Positions 1 to 10,224 of a DNA stretch of 64,000 nt are shown here, piece after piece (position 1 is the first letter of the stretch; every line of letters starts with the position of its first letter). The notes below the pieces were generated by a model. The model was not told the origin of the DNA, ran no database searches, and was given only the letters and a program-made list of their open reading frames with translations. This stretch comes from Oopsacas minuta (lineage: Eukaryota; Porifera; Hexactinellida; Lyssacinosida; Leucopsacidae): assembly GCA_024704765.1 (NCBI GenBank), contig JAKMXF010000233.1, positions 248,001 through 312,000 on the forward strand. The letters are read 5' to 3'. A program made the position numbers and the translations under genes.

Positions 1-2281
1 GGATACCATTCAAACATTCAAGTACTTCGGGACAAGCCAGGTTAATTTCATCAAGCAACACCCACCAACCATTTCTGATTGCTTTCACCAAGGCACCTTC
101 CATAAAACGAAATGTAAATGAGCTTTTCATTTTGTTCAAATTTTCACTTGCAGATGTCAACTCTTTACCAAATATTTTCCAACTTTCAGAGCTCTTAGTA
201 GACAAATTTTCTTTGATACTCGCGGATTTTCGCACATGCTCCATCATCGAGATTAAAGTATCCCATTTCTTTTGACTACATATCGTCTCAATGTGTCCAA
301 TGAAAACTTTATTTTTAGACTTTGAGAAGGAATTTTCAAAACAGTCCAAGAACATTTTTTTCAATGGTAACATTATATAGTCAACACCAATAGGTTTATA
401 TCCGCCTAATAGATCTATCGTATCACTCTGTCTGCTCATATTGATGACAACAAGTTTGTTGTTTGTTTGATTGGCTAGGTGTTGAACTGTTGATGTTTTT
501 CCAGTCCCGGTCTCACCAACTAGTAGAATTGGTTCTTTGTATTGAACACATACAGCTAGTCGTTCCAATAACATTGATGTTTGTTGCGTATATGCGAACG
601 GCATAGTCGTTATTGGTGCCTCGATAAGACCTGTGAATTGATTTAATGGTATCAATGCTCTGCCAATAGAAAAGTTAGCAACTGAAAACGAGATACTTGG
701 TTTGTAATTTGTTAAGTAGTACTCTATTTTCGTTTGGTTCAGGCCAAGTTGGTTGCCAAGTTGATTTGCTAAGGAATGTTGTATATTTTTGGATAGGAAG
801 GCAACTACGAAGCAGTCTAGAGCTTCCAAGAAAATTCCTTCTAAATTTATAGCTTCCAGGCCATCCACAAAGTTTTCAGTACGTTTACACCATTTCATTA
901 AATCGCGTAATGTAATCTTTCTTTTCAGAAATTCCGTTTGAGTGTTTTCGACTGAAGTACTTTGGAAAATTTGGATGAGTTTCGAAGCTGTGCTGGACAA
1001 ATTTGGGTATTTTTTGCTTATTATTGTCTCTAATTCCTCAACAGTTGGATAGTTAACTTGGACAACGTTCCAGTATTTCTCAAGTAAACTAGCTTCTGAT
1101 GAAAACAGTGGTTGGCCGTTTGCATTCGTGCGTTGCGTAGCGAATATTTGGAAACCAATATTAGCAGTTACCGTCTCACTCATCCCTGGTATTGGTAATA
1201 TATTATTCTCCAGTATAGGTAACAGTGTAGAAATCACGTCTTTCCCAGCATAATCAATATCCTCCAGAAGAAGCCATTTTCCAGTTTGCATCGCATGTAC
1301 CAGCACGCCAGGCTTCCATACAAACTCGCCTGGTTTTTCTGTAGATGTGTAGCTTCCTATTAATGATTTACTATCTGTTTGATCACTCAATTGTACAGTG
1401 ACTAAATCAGTATTATTTCCTATTACATTTGAAAGATGTGATATTAACATTGTCTTTCCTACTCCAATTTCACCTCTGATAAGTATCGGTGTAGTTTGTG
1501 CTATTGAAAATGCAATGGATTTGAGAGCTAGCTGTGTTGTTGGAACCATAATGAGGTTTGTTGGAGGGAAATAGTGTGAACTTTTCGTGCGTATCTTCGG
1601 TAATATAACACCCTGGACTTCAACCCAATGGGAAAAAGAAGCTGTGAATTTTTTGAGGAAATTCATTTGTTGCGGGCTTATTTCGACTTGTCCATATTCG
1701 GTACATGCTTCATTTATATCAGGCAATGCAGCTTTCAAGCCTTTTTCATTGTAAAATTTTGTGGACTGCTCAATATCGAGTTGAAAAATGATTGAGAACA
1801 GTTTTATTACTCTCCATTTTATCTCAGAATATCTGAGAGTGCCGAGTGATAGGAAACAAGATAGATTCAACTTCTTGAACATCCTAGGCTCTTTTGTAAC
1901 TAATTCTGTAAGGACGTTTAATATTAAGATGAGTGTGTTTTTCAGCGAATCTTCACCCACAAGTGTTTCATATTGCGATAAATATTGAAAAACTGTCGTC
2001 ATTACAATCGGGCAGATTTGCAAACAAATTAGCAAAATGAGAATGATATTTTCATGAGGAGGGTCTTGGGATTGTTTTGCATCGATCAGGAATGAAACTA
2101 CAGCTGGACATAGTAAAGGGTATTTTCTTATCCAAGAAAAGTTATTTGAACTGAGAATTATATTAGAATATTTATCTAACCAAGTGCGGATTTGAATTTG
2201 AGTTTGAGAATCAACTTCTTCGCTTGAATTACATTTTTCTAGGAGTAAACACAAATCTTTTTCACACTTCGGTATATCCAT
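1..2281 (-). CDS. MDN1: Midasin, N-terminal part (dynein-like AAA ATPase of 60S ribosome biogenesis), 3' end outside window
   Basis: The minus strand is open without a stop or intron from an ATG at 2281 to the window edge (760 codons), so this is the N-terminal piece of a very large protein. After an N-terminal domain of about 260 residues come two AAA+ modules. AAA1 has a Walker A RGEIGVGKT (about residues 268-276) and a Walker B-like WLLLEDID (about 335). AAA2 has GETGTGKT (about 588-595) and a Walker B WVLLDEINLA (about 735). This order and wording match midasin/Rea1, the six-AAA ATPase that strips assembly factors from pre-60S particles in the nucleolus and nucleoplasm. The remaining AAA modules, linker, acidic region and MIDAS domain would lie to the left of the window. 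It is transcribed away from the TRIQK-like gene across a gap of about 460 bp. The family call is confident; the exact start is the first ATG in frame. Confidence 0.93.
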   Translation of the reverse strand, partial: MDIPKCEKDLCLLLEKCNSSEEVDSQTQIQIRTWLDKYSNIILSSNNFSWIRKYPLLCPAVVSFLIDAKQSQDPPHENIILILLICLQICPIVMTTVFQYLSQYETLVGEDSLKNTLILILNVLTELVTKEPRMFKKLNLSCFLSLGTLRYSEIKWRVIKLFSIIFQLDIEQSTKFYNEKGLKAALPDINEACTEYGQVEISPQQMNFLKKFTASFSHWVEVQGVILPKIRTKSSHYFPPTNLIMVPTTQLALKSIAFSIAQTTPILIRGEIGVGKTMLISHLSNVIGNNTDLVTVQLSDQTDSKSLIGSYTSTEKPGEFVWKPGVLVHAMQTGKWLLLEDIDYAGKDVISTLLPILENNILPIPGMSETVTANIGFQIFATQRTNANGQPLFSSEASLLEKYWNVVQVNYPTVEELETIISKKYPNLSSTASKLIQIFQSTSVENTQTEFLKRKITLRDLMKWCKRTENFVDGLEAINLEGIFLEALDCFVVAFLSKNIQHSLANQLGNQLGLNQTKIEYYLTNYKPSISFSVANFSIGRALIPLNQFTGLIEAPITTMPFAYTQQTSMLLERLAVCVQYKEPILLVGETGTGKTSTVQHLANQTNNKLVVINMSRQSDTIDLLGGYKPIGVDYIMLPLKKMFLDCFENSFSKSKNKVFIGHIETICSQKKWDTLISMMEHVRKSASIKENLSTKSSESWKIFGKELTSASENLNKMKSSFTFRFMEGALVKAIRNGWWVLLDEINLACPEVLECLNGI

Positions 2282-2741
2282 GGGGCAAATAAGTTTAACT
2301 GAATTGTAATATGATTTCCTATTCAATCAGAGCAATTCACTGAATCTATGCAATATCTATGGGCTCTTAGTAAATTAGAAGTTATATTATACAACTCTAA
2401 GTATACCATTTGTGATTTTTATAACGCAATCTATTATCCAATGTCTTGCATATTTCTAAGCAAAATATTAGATTTTGTGGATAGAATGCGAATAGTCATC
2501 ACTTATTATGGCAAGCTAATTTATGTAATTTGTATGTGTTTATTCACTCGCTATAAGCATTATTAGAAAGCTATAAAGATGATTCCTCGGTGACATTGAT
2601 TGAATTTGGCAGAGCGTATTTACATTGTCATCTCCTTTGAATTCTTTGTTGATAAATGCTCAGTGATAATGTTATCAAAGCATAAGTATTGTCTATGAAA
2701 GGCTAAATGTAGTCGATAATTTGATTGAGAAATTTTGGCAA
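2282..2741. promoter_or_regulatory. Divergent intergenic region between MDN1 and the TRIQK-like gene
   Basis: This AT-rich stretch of about 460 bp separates the midasin start (leftward) from the start of the small membrane protein (rightward), so both 5' flanks and probably both promoters lie here. I see no convincing TATA box or repeat. The promoter role is inferred from position only. Confidence 0.35.
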
Positions 2742-3017
2742 ATGACAAAACGTGAGAAAGCAAATCGTACTGCTATTCCTGTTTCCAAACATAGGAAAGC
2801 TATCGGACAGTTCAGTGAACGGGTGTGGGCAAGTCGGAGTCAAAATTCTAAAGAAAAATGCAAGAAAACTGATCTGAGAAATCGAAAATTTCTAGAAGGA
2901 TATTCGAAGTTAACTATTTTCGTACTTTTTTTGTTCCTTCTAGTCTCGCCTAGTTTTTGTGTGATATTCATGTATGCCAAGAATTCTGCTAATTATACAG
3001 ACCCTCAGACCATGTGA
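2742..3017 (+). CDS. Small single-pass membrane protein, TRIQK-like
   Basis: A 91-residue protein starts at the ATG at 2742; the open frame extends upstream only through non-ATG codons. The N-terminal half is basic and soluble. It carries IPVSKHRKAIGQ, which lines up in position and spacing with the PVxxxRKxIG segment near the start of vertebrate TRIQK, the small ER membrane protein with repeated QxxK/R motifs. A hydrophobic segment (about residues 60-82) follows and would be the single transmembrane helix, leaving a short polar C-terminus with one NYT sequon. TRIQK is 86 residues with the same layout. The function of that family is poorly known, so I give none. The match rests on a short motif recalled by eye. 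Alternatively this is an unrelated tail-anchored protein. Confidence 0.5.
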   Translation: MTKREKANRTAIPVSKHRKAIGQFSERVWASRSQNSKEKCKKTDLRNRKFLEGYSKLTIFVLFLFLLVSPSFCVIFMYAKNSANYTDPQTM

Positions 3018-3365
3018 ATTTCCTATAGTTTACCAACGGTTTATTTATCAAATTCTATTCTAATTCCGATTTTCTTATTTTCATATATTCTAACTTTATT
3101 TGTTTTCTAACAAACTTGTTTTATCTTTTACATTAAACTATTATATTTTTGCGTAATTTCAGGATATCCAAAAAAGCTTTAACATTGTAGTCAAGTGTAT
3201 AAGAAGAAAATAAATATCGATCAGTATTCGGAGTTCTTAGTAGTCTTATCTTTCTATCCAGAAGATATTGTAAACTGTATTGATATATTCCTCCTCCAAT
3301 CTTATTCATAAGGTTATATTGTTTGTAGAAAACTTCTTCCTACAATCCAGTTGAGAGTAATTAGA

Positions 3366-4818
3366 ATGCTACCACGAGATCAATTGGTTCGTCTGAGTGA
3401 AGAACAAGAAAAATCTCTCTTAGAATCAGAATCAACAATTGATAAACTTAAAAGGTACAAATCAGACTATCAAAAGGTATCACAGCAGCTAAAATCTCTC
3501 CCAGACAAATTGGAATACAAAATGATGATTCCCTTCGGTAGAAAAGCATTTATTCCAGGAAAATTAGTACACACAAATGAGATATTAGTATTGCTAGGAG
3601 AAAATTGGTTTATTGAGTGTTCAGCTAAATATGCTAGTGAGATTGCTGAACGTAGAATAGTGCAAGTAGATAGGCAAATTGTTGAAGTTAGTAAGGAACA
3701 TGAAAATGTTAGTAGTCATTTGAAATACTCAAAGGAATTTAGCGGTGTGTCAGGCGATGGCGATGACATACATGAAATTCTTGAGTACGAAGATGAACAC
3801 GGAGAGATTACAACTATCAAAGGTCCTAATTCTTCGGATTCTGGTACTAATGGGGTCATGACTAAAGAGGAACAAAGGGAAGCTATTGCTAAAGTTGAAG
3901 CTGAGTTTGAGAGACTTGAAGCACTTGGTAAGTTTGCAAATAATATTTGTGTATCGGAGCCCATGTTACATATATTTTCACTTCGATAAAAGCATGAAGG
4001 ATGTACATTTACAATCAACTCCCGTTAGATTAAAGCTCGAGGAACCGTGATATTGACTTTAATATAACCGATGACATTTATATTACTTTGACCGTTTGGG
4101 TCCATATTTTTACATTTTCAAAGTTCGATATAAGCGGGTATTTCCACTTTATCAATATTCGATATAGATGTGTATAAGAGCGGGTATTTCCATTTTATCA
4201 ATATTCGATATAAGCGGGTATTTCCACTTTATCAATATTCGATATAAGCGGGTATTTCCACTTTATCAATATTCGATATAAGCGGGTATTTCCATTTTAT
4301 CAATATTCGATATAAGCGGGTATTTCCATTTTATCAATATTCGATATGACGGGAGTTGACTGTATTTACTATTTTCATTTTCAATCTAAGAAGAAGACTC
4401 GTGTATTAAAAGTGAAGAAACTACAGCTTATACTAGAGATATAAAATCACCAACCATACGGTTCCATCACAGTAACATAGAAATAGAAAATATAATCCCA
4501 CTTCATCCAAATACTCCTTATCAATCGCCAGCCGATATATACGATAGAAGTCCAGATATAATGAGAAAAGTCCAGGACACACAACAAGAACATTTACCTG
4601 CAAAGAAAGTGACTTGGGGAGAAAATAGTATTGAAACTATTGAGAGTAAAGTGAAGGAAAATACAGATTATAATACAGAAGAAATACTCGCGCAAAAAGC
4701 ATTCACAAATATTGTAAAAGAGAGGAGCAATTTCGCCCCTGTTATCAATCCAGAGGCAGAATTGCCGAAAGAAAACAGGATTGTGTCGAAATTCAAGTCT
4801 TCTCGACAAAATAAATGA
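3366..4818 (+). CDS. URI1: URI1, unconventional prefoldin RPB5 interactor (2 exons)
   Basis: Exons are 3366-3927 and 4391-4818. The intron 3928-4390 has a GTAAGT donor and an AG acceptor, and the joined frame (phase 1) gives 329 residues. The N-terminal half is an alpha-type prefoldin fold: helix, then beta-hairpins with LPDKLEYKMMIPFG, FIPGKLVHTNE and LLGENWFIECSA, then a second helix. These are the hallmark segments of URI. The C-terminal half is polar and low in conservation, with the SPADIY motif and a KFK-containing tail (VSKFKSSR) like the end of human URI1. URI nucleates the R2TP/prefoldin-like complex with RPB5 and UXT for RNA polymerase II assembly. A tract ending in CAG just before 3351 could be a 3' splice site of a 5'-UTR intron. 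The protein is shorter than human URI1 because the acidic linker is reduced. The intron is largely filled by a MITE (see repeat). Confidence 0.9.
4012..4362. repeat. Pogo/Tigger-like MITE with an internal 34-bp tandem array, inside the URI1 intron
   Basis: The element is flanked by TA on both sides, starts with CAATCAACTCCCGTTA and ends with the inverted counterpart CGGGAGTTGACTG. It shares internal words such as TTACTTTGACGGTTTGG with copies at 57868 and 62410. Its right half is a tandem array (about 4125-4348) of six copies of a 34-bp unit with the core AGCGGGTATTTCCACTTTAT, including one unit with a roughly 12-bp insertion. No transposase is encoded. It fills most of the URI1 intron without touching the splice sites. 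Confidence 0.8.
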
Positions 4819-6428
4819 ATTTACATCTAAGCATTACAAAATACTTCCCACGAGATTAGTTTTACAAATAACATATTTTGTCATTCAACAGGTTTACAGC
4901 AAAGATTAGCTCGTCAAATTCCTCTCCTTTGAACTTCATCGAGAGCATAAGACTCTTTTTAATATTAAATTCTATTGATTTATATTAAGCACATACAGAT
5001 GTTATTTTACATATTATAATTGCATCATCAGTAATTTACTAAACTAAGTTTAATACTAATTTTCAATAGAGAAAATTTGTGATGAAGAATATCGATGACA
5101 CAAGTTATTGGAAAATTTTAACACACAACTTCTTGCAACAAATTCACGAGGTTATTTACACCCACATGCTATTGCATAAGTTTGAATACGATTACCATAC
5201 CTTGTGCAATACCATTATTTTTGTCCGTAAAATGCTTTAGTAATGCCTTGTACTTCTAGGAATATCTCACCGCGTGACTGTATTATAGAATACTGATGGT
5301 TAATGATTTGATTAAATTGCAAGAAAGATTAATTGAATATTTTCTTCATCAATATTGAGATTTTGTGAAAAATTGAAAATTTGTGAAAGATCTTAGATTC
5401 ACATTCGCTTTTCTAAAACTGTAACTATACAGTTTATAATTTAAAAATAGCTAGATTAACTTTCAAGATGGAGAGAAGATGTTATAAGAGCAAAATTAGA
5501 TTAATACTCAGAATAGTTAGGTTACAAAGAAATCTCAACGTACATAAGTATGTACTGTAATGAAGATGATCTCTTATAAGTATATGAATTGGTTTCTTTT
5601 ATTAAAAGACAAAATGTAATTGGGGATTTTATTAGATAGTAAAGCTACTGACCTACTTGGTGTTGTTAGCTAAAATGTAATAGCTCTATAAGAGTGCCCA
5701 AAAGGGGACATTTAGCAGACGAGCCGCACATCGGAAGGAAAGCGAAACTTGCTTGTCATTAATTATCCTAGTTCTTAGATATTATTCTTATCGATTTCGA
5801 ATATCTGTTATAGATAAAACGAGTTAGGCTCTTAAATCTCTACGAATATACCTATTTTAAGTATATCTACCTCAAATGTATATCTAACAAAGGAAACTAG
5901 GTTATAGCAAGGGAGGATAACATATTGCTATGGGTAATGAACTAATGAGATATTAATCACTAAGTTTTAGATATTCAAGTAGATGATATAAGAAATTTAT
6001 TAAACTTAAAGTCCAATTATACTTGCAAGGTGTATTTCTTTAGGAAGTATAGAAGTTATATAATTTATCCAGGTATCAAGAAAGATATCAATTTTCCCAA
6101 GGTTCTATGTTATACGAAGTGGAATTTCCATGAATTTACTATAATCTGAGTATTGGAAAAGCTATGTTGAAACTATTTCAAAGTTGCTTCATTGAATAGT
6201 AACACATCTACTATTAGTATATTACTATGTTGTAAGAGAGGATAAATATTCTGATCCGTCCTTTTAATGCCTTAGAAACATAAATAATTCTGTATTCATG
6301 GTGAATTTCCATAAACAACTAATTATATGCAAATTTATTATCTGATATAGCTGATTAATCAATGTAATAGATTGTAAGATTACAGATTTGATTTGTGCAT
6401 ATATAGACACTTAACGTTTTGCAAAAGC
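4819..6428. other. Intergenic region, no gene seen
   Basis: About 1.6 kb of AT-rich DNA between the convergent 3' ends of URI1 and the first FN3 gene. I see no long open frame, RNA gene or clear repeat. Confidence 0.5.
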
Positions 6429-8315
6429 TTAATCACTTGAAAACTCAATAGATTCCCAGCTAATGAGAGGAGGATTGTTCGGAAGAGATTCACTGTCAAT
6501 CATAAATTCGACTTTAGGTTTCTTGATTAACGTTTCTCTCACATCTTCTCTATATTGACCTTTCCCTGTTACCTTTTCCCATAATGTCAATTTTCTGTCA
6601 AGTCCATCTTTCTTCTCATCCTTTTCAATATTTCCCTCTTTCGAATCGCTAATCCAGGGGCGCATTTTCCATGTTACAAGCACCATAATCACTAATATTG
6701 TTAATATTAGTCCAAATACTATTAGTATAACAGATGTTAGTACAACTCTCTTCATGATACCACTACTCAAGCTCGAGGTTATCCCTTCGCTATAAATGAA
6801 TTTTATGCATTTATTGCTAGTGCTGAATGGGAAAGTAGTGCTTGTTTCAAAAGGCACTGCGGCTATGATGAAATAATAGCATTCATCTTGTTTGTAAGCT
6901 TTCTTGTTGACAGTAAAATCAAAAATATACTCGATAGGTAGCATTTCAGATGGAAGTATTTCCTGAATGAATGGGATAGATTTCCCAATTGAAACATCTT
7001 CAGACATAGTACTTACACGATTGTTATCAAATTGTGTGGGGAGATTTGTATTTTGTGGCCAAGCTACAAGTAGATAACTGCTGACTTCAGCCTGTGGCGA
7101 AGTGTGTTGTAAATTTATGCTGAAAGGCTGTACAACTTTATTGCCTTGTAATTCATACTGACTGCCTGATATCACGGGTGTAGGTGGATTATCGATTTGA
7201 ATTGAATTGGTACGAAAGGAGAATTCTTTATCGGCAAATATTGTGTATGCAATAGAGTTTTCCATTGGTTTTGCATGGATAGCACATCTGTATGTTGTAG
7301 TTGGGTTTAAGCTTTCCAAATTTAGAATATTACCAAGCATATTTGCTGTCCTCCATTCCAGAACGCGAGGGCTCGTACCTACAGCTCTAACTGTTTCATG
7401 ATCCGCTAGGCACATCACGTGTAATTCAAATGTATTTCGGTTTTCTAACGGTTCAGATAGTATAATACTAGCTGAGTACATATGTGCTCTAATTCCTGTA
7501 ATTTCTATAGCCATATTTTCTTCAAGATCCTCTTCAACCTCTGATAATGGCAGTACTAATGTTATACTACAATTTCTATTTTCCCTATGGTTAATAAGTC
7601 GTATTGAGCAAACACTAACGAATACATACTTCTCTGCTTCAGTTTTATAACCGTCTAATCGTATGTTCATGCTTGTCTCAGAGCGCTGAACGATATCAGT
7701 TGTGTGTAGTAGCTCATTGATGCTTTCAAAACTCTGACTACTTCCGTAATTCAAGTCGATTTGATATGAAGTAATTGGAACGCTATATGGAAACTCCCAT
7801 GATACTAAGAGTCTGTCAAAATCTCTTCTTACTCTCAACATTAAAGGAGCAATGTTTGGAATCGTTAATCGCATTGAACCAGCGGGAATAGTATATTTAG
7901 AGTTGAAACAAGCAAATTTCTTGCTACAAGATACCAACCAATCTCTGAATATTGCACAGACGATTATGCATGGTCGTTTTGTTTCTGGCATATTCTTTAA
8001 TACCGTTTCAAATTTTCCATTTGGTACTTTAGCTAGACGATCAGTGTCTGGTAGTGTATTACTATACATTTCAGTTGAGTTATAATCACATTCGAAAATT
8101 TCAAATCTCTCATAAGCTTTTGGCGACCTTTCAAATGACCAAACTAGCGATGCAAAATGACTGTTTTCTGTATCTGGCCTCAAAATTGAGATTACTGGGA
8201 AGTCACCCTGATAACTAAATCCATGACCATAGCTAGTTGCTGCAATAAGTGATAAAATATAAAACAGGAGAATTATACAAATATTACATAAGTTTATGAA
8301 ATTATTTGCAAACAT
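6429..8315 (-). CDS. Type I membrane protein with fibronectin type III-like ectodomain (paralogue of the 10225 gene)
   Basis: An intronless 628-residue protein. It has an N-terminal signal sequence (about residues 8-28), an ectodomain of roughly 490 residues with several FN3-like modules, a single transmembrane helix (about 524-549) and a 79-residue cytoplasmic tail. FN3 character shows in repeated WxxP-type starts such as LLVSWEFPYSVPITSYQI, in Tyr-core endings such as TTTYRCAIHA, and in PPTPV linkers. Paired cysteines and NxS/T sequons fit an extracellular location. The membrane-proximal module (SSYLLVAWP ... CYYFIIAA) resembles the last FN3 of receptor tyrosine phosphatases, but no phosphatase or kinase domain follows. 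The tail is charged, without a recognised domain. It is paralogous over most of its length to the protein at 10225-11643, and the two genes diverge. A receptor or adhesion role is plausible but no ligand can be inferred. Confidence 0.8.
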   Translation of the reverse strand: MFANNFINLCNICIILLFYILSLIAATSYGHGFSYQGDFPVISILRPDTENSHFASLVWSFERSPKAYERFEIFECDYNSTEMYSNTLPDTDRLAKVPNGKFETVLKNMPETKRPCIIVCAIFRDWLVSCSKKFACFNSKYTIPAGSMRLTIPNIAPLMLRVRRDFDRLLVSWEFPYSVPITSYQIDLNYGSSQSFESINELLHTTDIVQRSETSMNIRLDGYKTEAEKYVFVSVCSIRLINHRENRNCSITLVLPLSEVEEDLEENMAIEITGIRAHMYSASIILSEPLENRNTFELHVMCLADHETVRAVGTSPRVLEWRTANMLGNILNLESLNPTTTYRCAIHAKPMENSIAYTIFADKEFSFRTNSIQIDNPPTPVISGSQYELQGNKVVQPFSINLQHTSPQAEVSSYLLVAWPQNTNLPTQFDNNRVSTMSEDVSIGKSIPFIQEILPSEMLPIEYIFDFTVNKKAYKQDECYYFIIAAVPFETSTTFPFSTSNKCIKFIYSEGITSSLSSGIMKRVVLTSVILIVFGLILTILVIMVLVTWKMRPWISDSKEGNIEKDEKKDGLDRKLTLWEKVTGKGQYREDVRETLIKKPKVEFMIDSESLPNNPPLISWESIEFSSD

Positions 8316-10224
8316 TTTATGAGATTTTGTAAAACAAATTTCTCAAATATTATTTTCTAATAAGTAAATGCATATTTTGTTAAAAGAACAGCTTATGTTT
8401 ATGTATTTTGGCCAATGATCTTGTTGCTTTTTTTGTAAAAATTATTTGGTAATATTGTCTGCTAATTTTAGTGGATGATATACTTTATTGAGAAATCACT
8501 CTACGACAAGAGGGAAATATTAACAAGCTACGTTTGCAAAATGCTTAATAATTTATCTCACATCAATTCTATTTTACTTCATTATTAGATTATTTATGAA
8601 TTGTACACGTAATCAATTTAGAAAGACATACATACACGCAATTTATACCCGTGAATTATCCTAAATAGCATTTTCATTCAAGGATAACTTTACCATTACA
8701 ATCGAGGTTAATTTATTATTGATTGTTGGTAGTATATATGATAGGGTATTGGGTAGGTTAGTTGATTATTTAATAAGTAAATTTGACTTGCATACTGCCC
8801 AACTTTGAGATTATTGAGGCGGTAGGATTCAGTAGAATTTAAGAGTTTATACTTAGCAATATTAGGCTATTTTACAGCTCATTAGAATTATGAAATTTTT
8901 GGAACACACACGGAGATTTTGTTCTGTAGTTAGCGGTTTAATTAGTAAATAACTACTTACTCAGTAAATATTACTTCCGTTTGATGATTCCATCTTAAGG
9001 AAATACACAATTCTTGTATAATTCAGAAAATTGCATATCTGCAACATAGTGTTACAGATACATTGTTATAGATTCGATATATTCCTTACTTTGCCAGTCA
9101 TTTAGTATATATACAAGACTTAGACACTGTCTTAGTTAGTTATTAATTACTTGAATGCAGGAAACTGCGTACTGTTTTTATCGCATATCCTTCATTGGCC
9201 CAATGCAATGCCAACTGGCTACATACTAACTACTTCAGGTATATATAGAGGAAATATTGTCTTTAGTTTCCGACTGTCTGATGGAAAAAGTATTTATTGA
9301 AGCTATCATGATGTCGATCATATTTCTTATGTGGATTACATAGAAGAATACAGGTATTCATCTTTTTAGTTCTGTTAATTAGAGAAGATATTCTGAGCAC
9401 TTAAAATTCTAAATTTACATTCAAATTTCTATGAAATTATTTATTTTATTTGAAGATCAGCTTTGAAAATTATAAATAATTATTTTGGCAATTTTGGCGG
9501 ATAATATTCCATTCCTCTCTAATTATTAGAATATTAATTGAATCCAATTCTTTCTAAATATGTTTTGTCTCCAATGATTTGTGACATCAGGCTATGATAT
9601 AATAATAATAATAATTAGATAAATTATGGAATATTGTATAACACTAACCTGTAAGATACTCGTACAAGTATAAATATATATCTTTGGACATTAACTAGCT
9701 TCAGATTACTTATAAATTGAAATTGGTTAAATCAAGAATATTACTTGAGTTTTGTCTTAACTTTATCAAATTGTTGAGACTATTATTTCCTTTTAAATAT
9801 TGAATTATTCTCTTCTTACAAAATTTATTATTTGCAATTATATTATTAACAATATTTGTATTGTGATAAACATATTTATTTGCATTTTAGAAATATTCTT
9901 GCATATTTGGTATAAGTATGAATTTATTATTTCTACAAGATTGAAAAATATCAGATTTCTTAGATATTCTCGAATTGGACAGAATTGTATAATATAAGGT
10001 TATTTGAAACTTCATATATTATATTTTCACATATTTTTCACCTAAAAATAATTTTAGAAATAAAATTAGTCTAAAATTTTCCAAAACGAAAAGTACAAAA
10101 TTCTTGTGATTTCCGCAATAAATAATACAAATTGATTGGTTGATTAACTGATGTTATTCCTTTTATTAAAGTATGTAAATAATTATTCATTTCTTTACAA
10201 AAATATATTTCTGATTTTACTATT
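8316..10224. promoter_or_regulatory. Divergent intergenic region between the two FN3 genes
   Basis: About 1.9 kb of very AT-rich DNA. Both FN3 genes start from its ends and point outwards, so their 5' flanks must be here. No open frame above background and no recognised RNA gene. The promoter content is inferred from position. Confidence 0.4.

Noticed and set aside
9600-9616. Short TAA microsatellite
   Set aside because: Only about five units, ordinary for AT-rich DNA.
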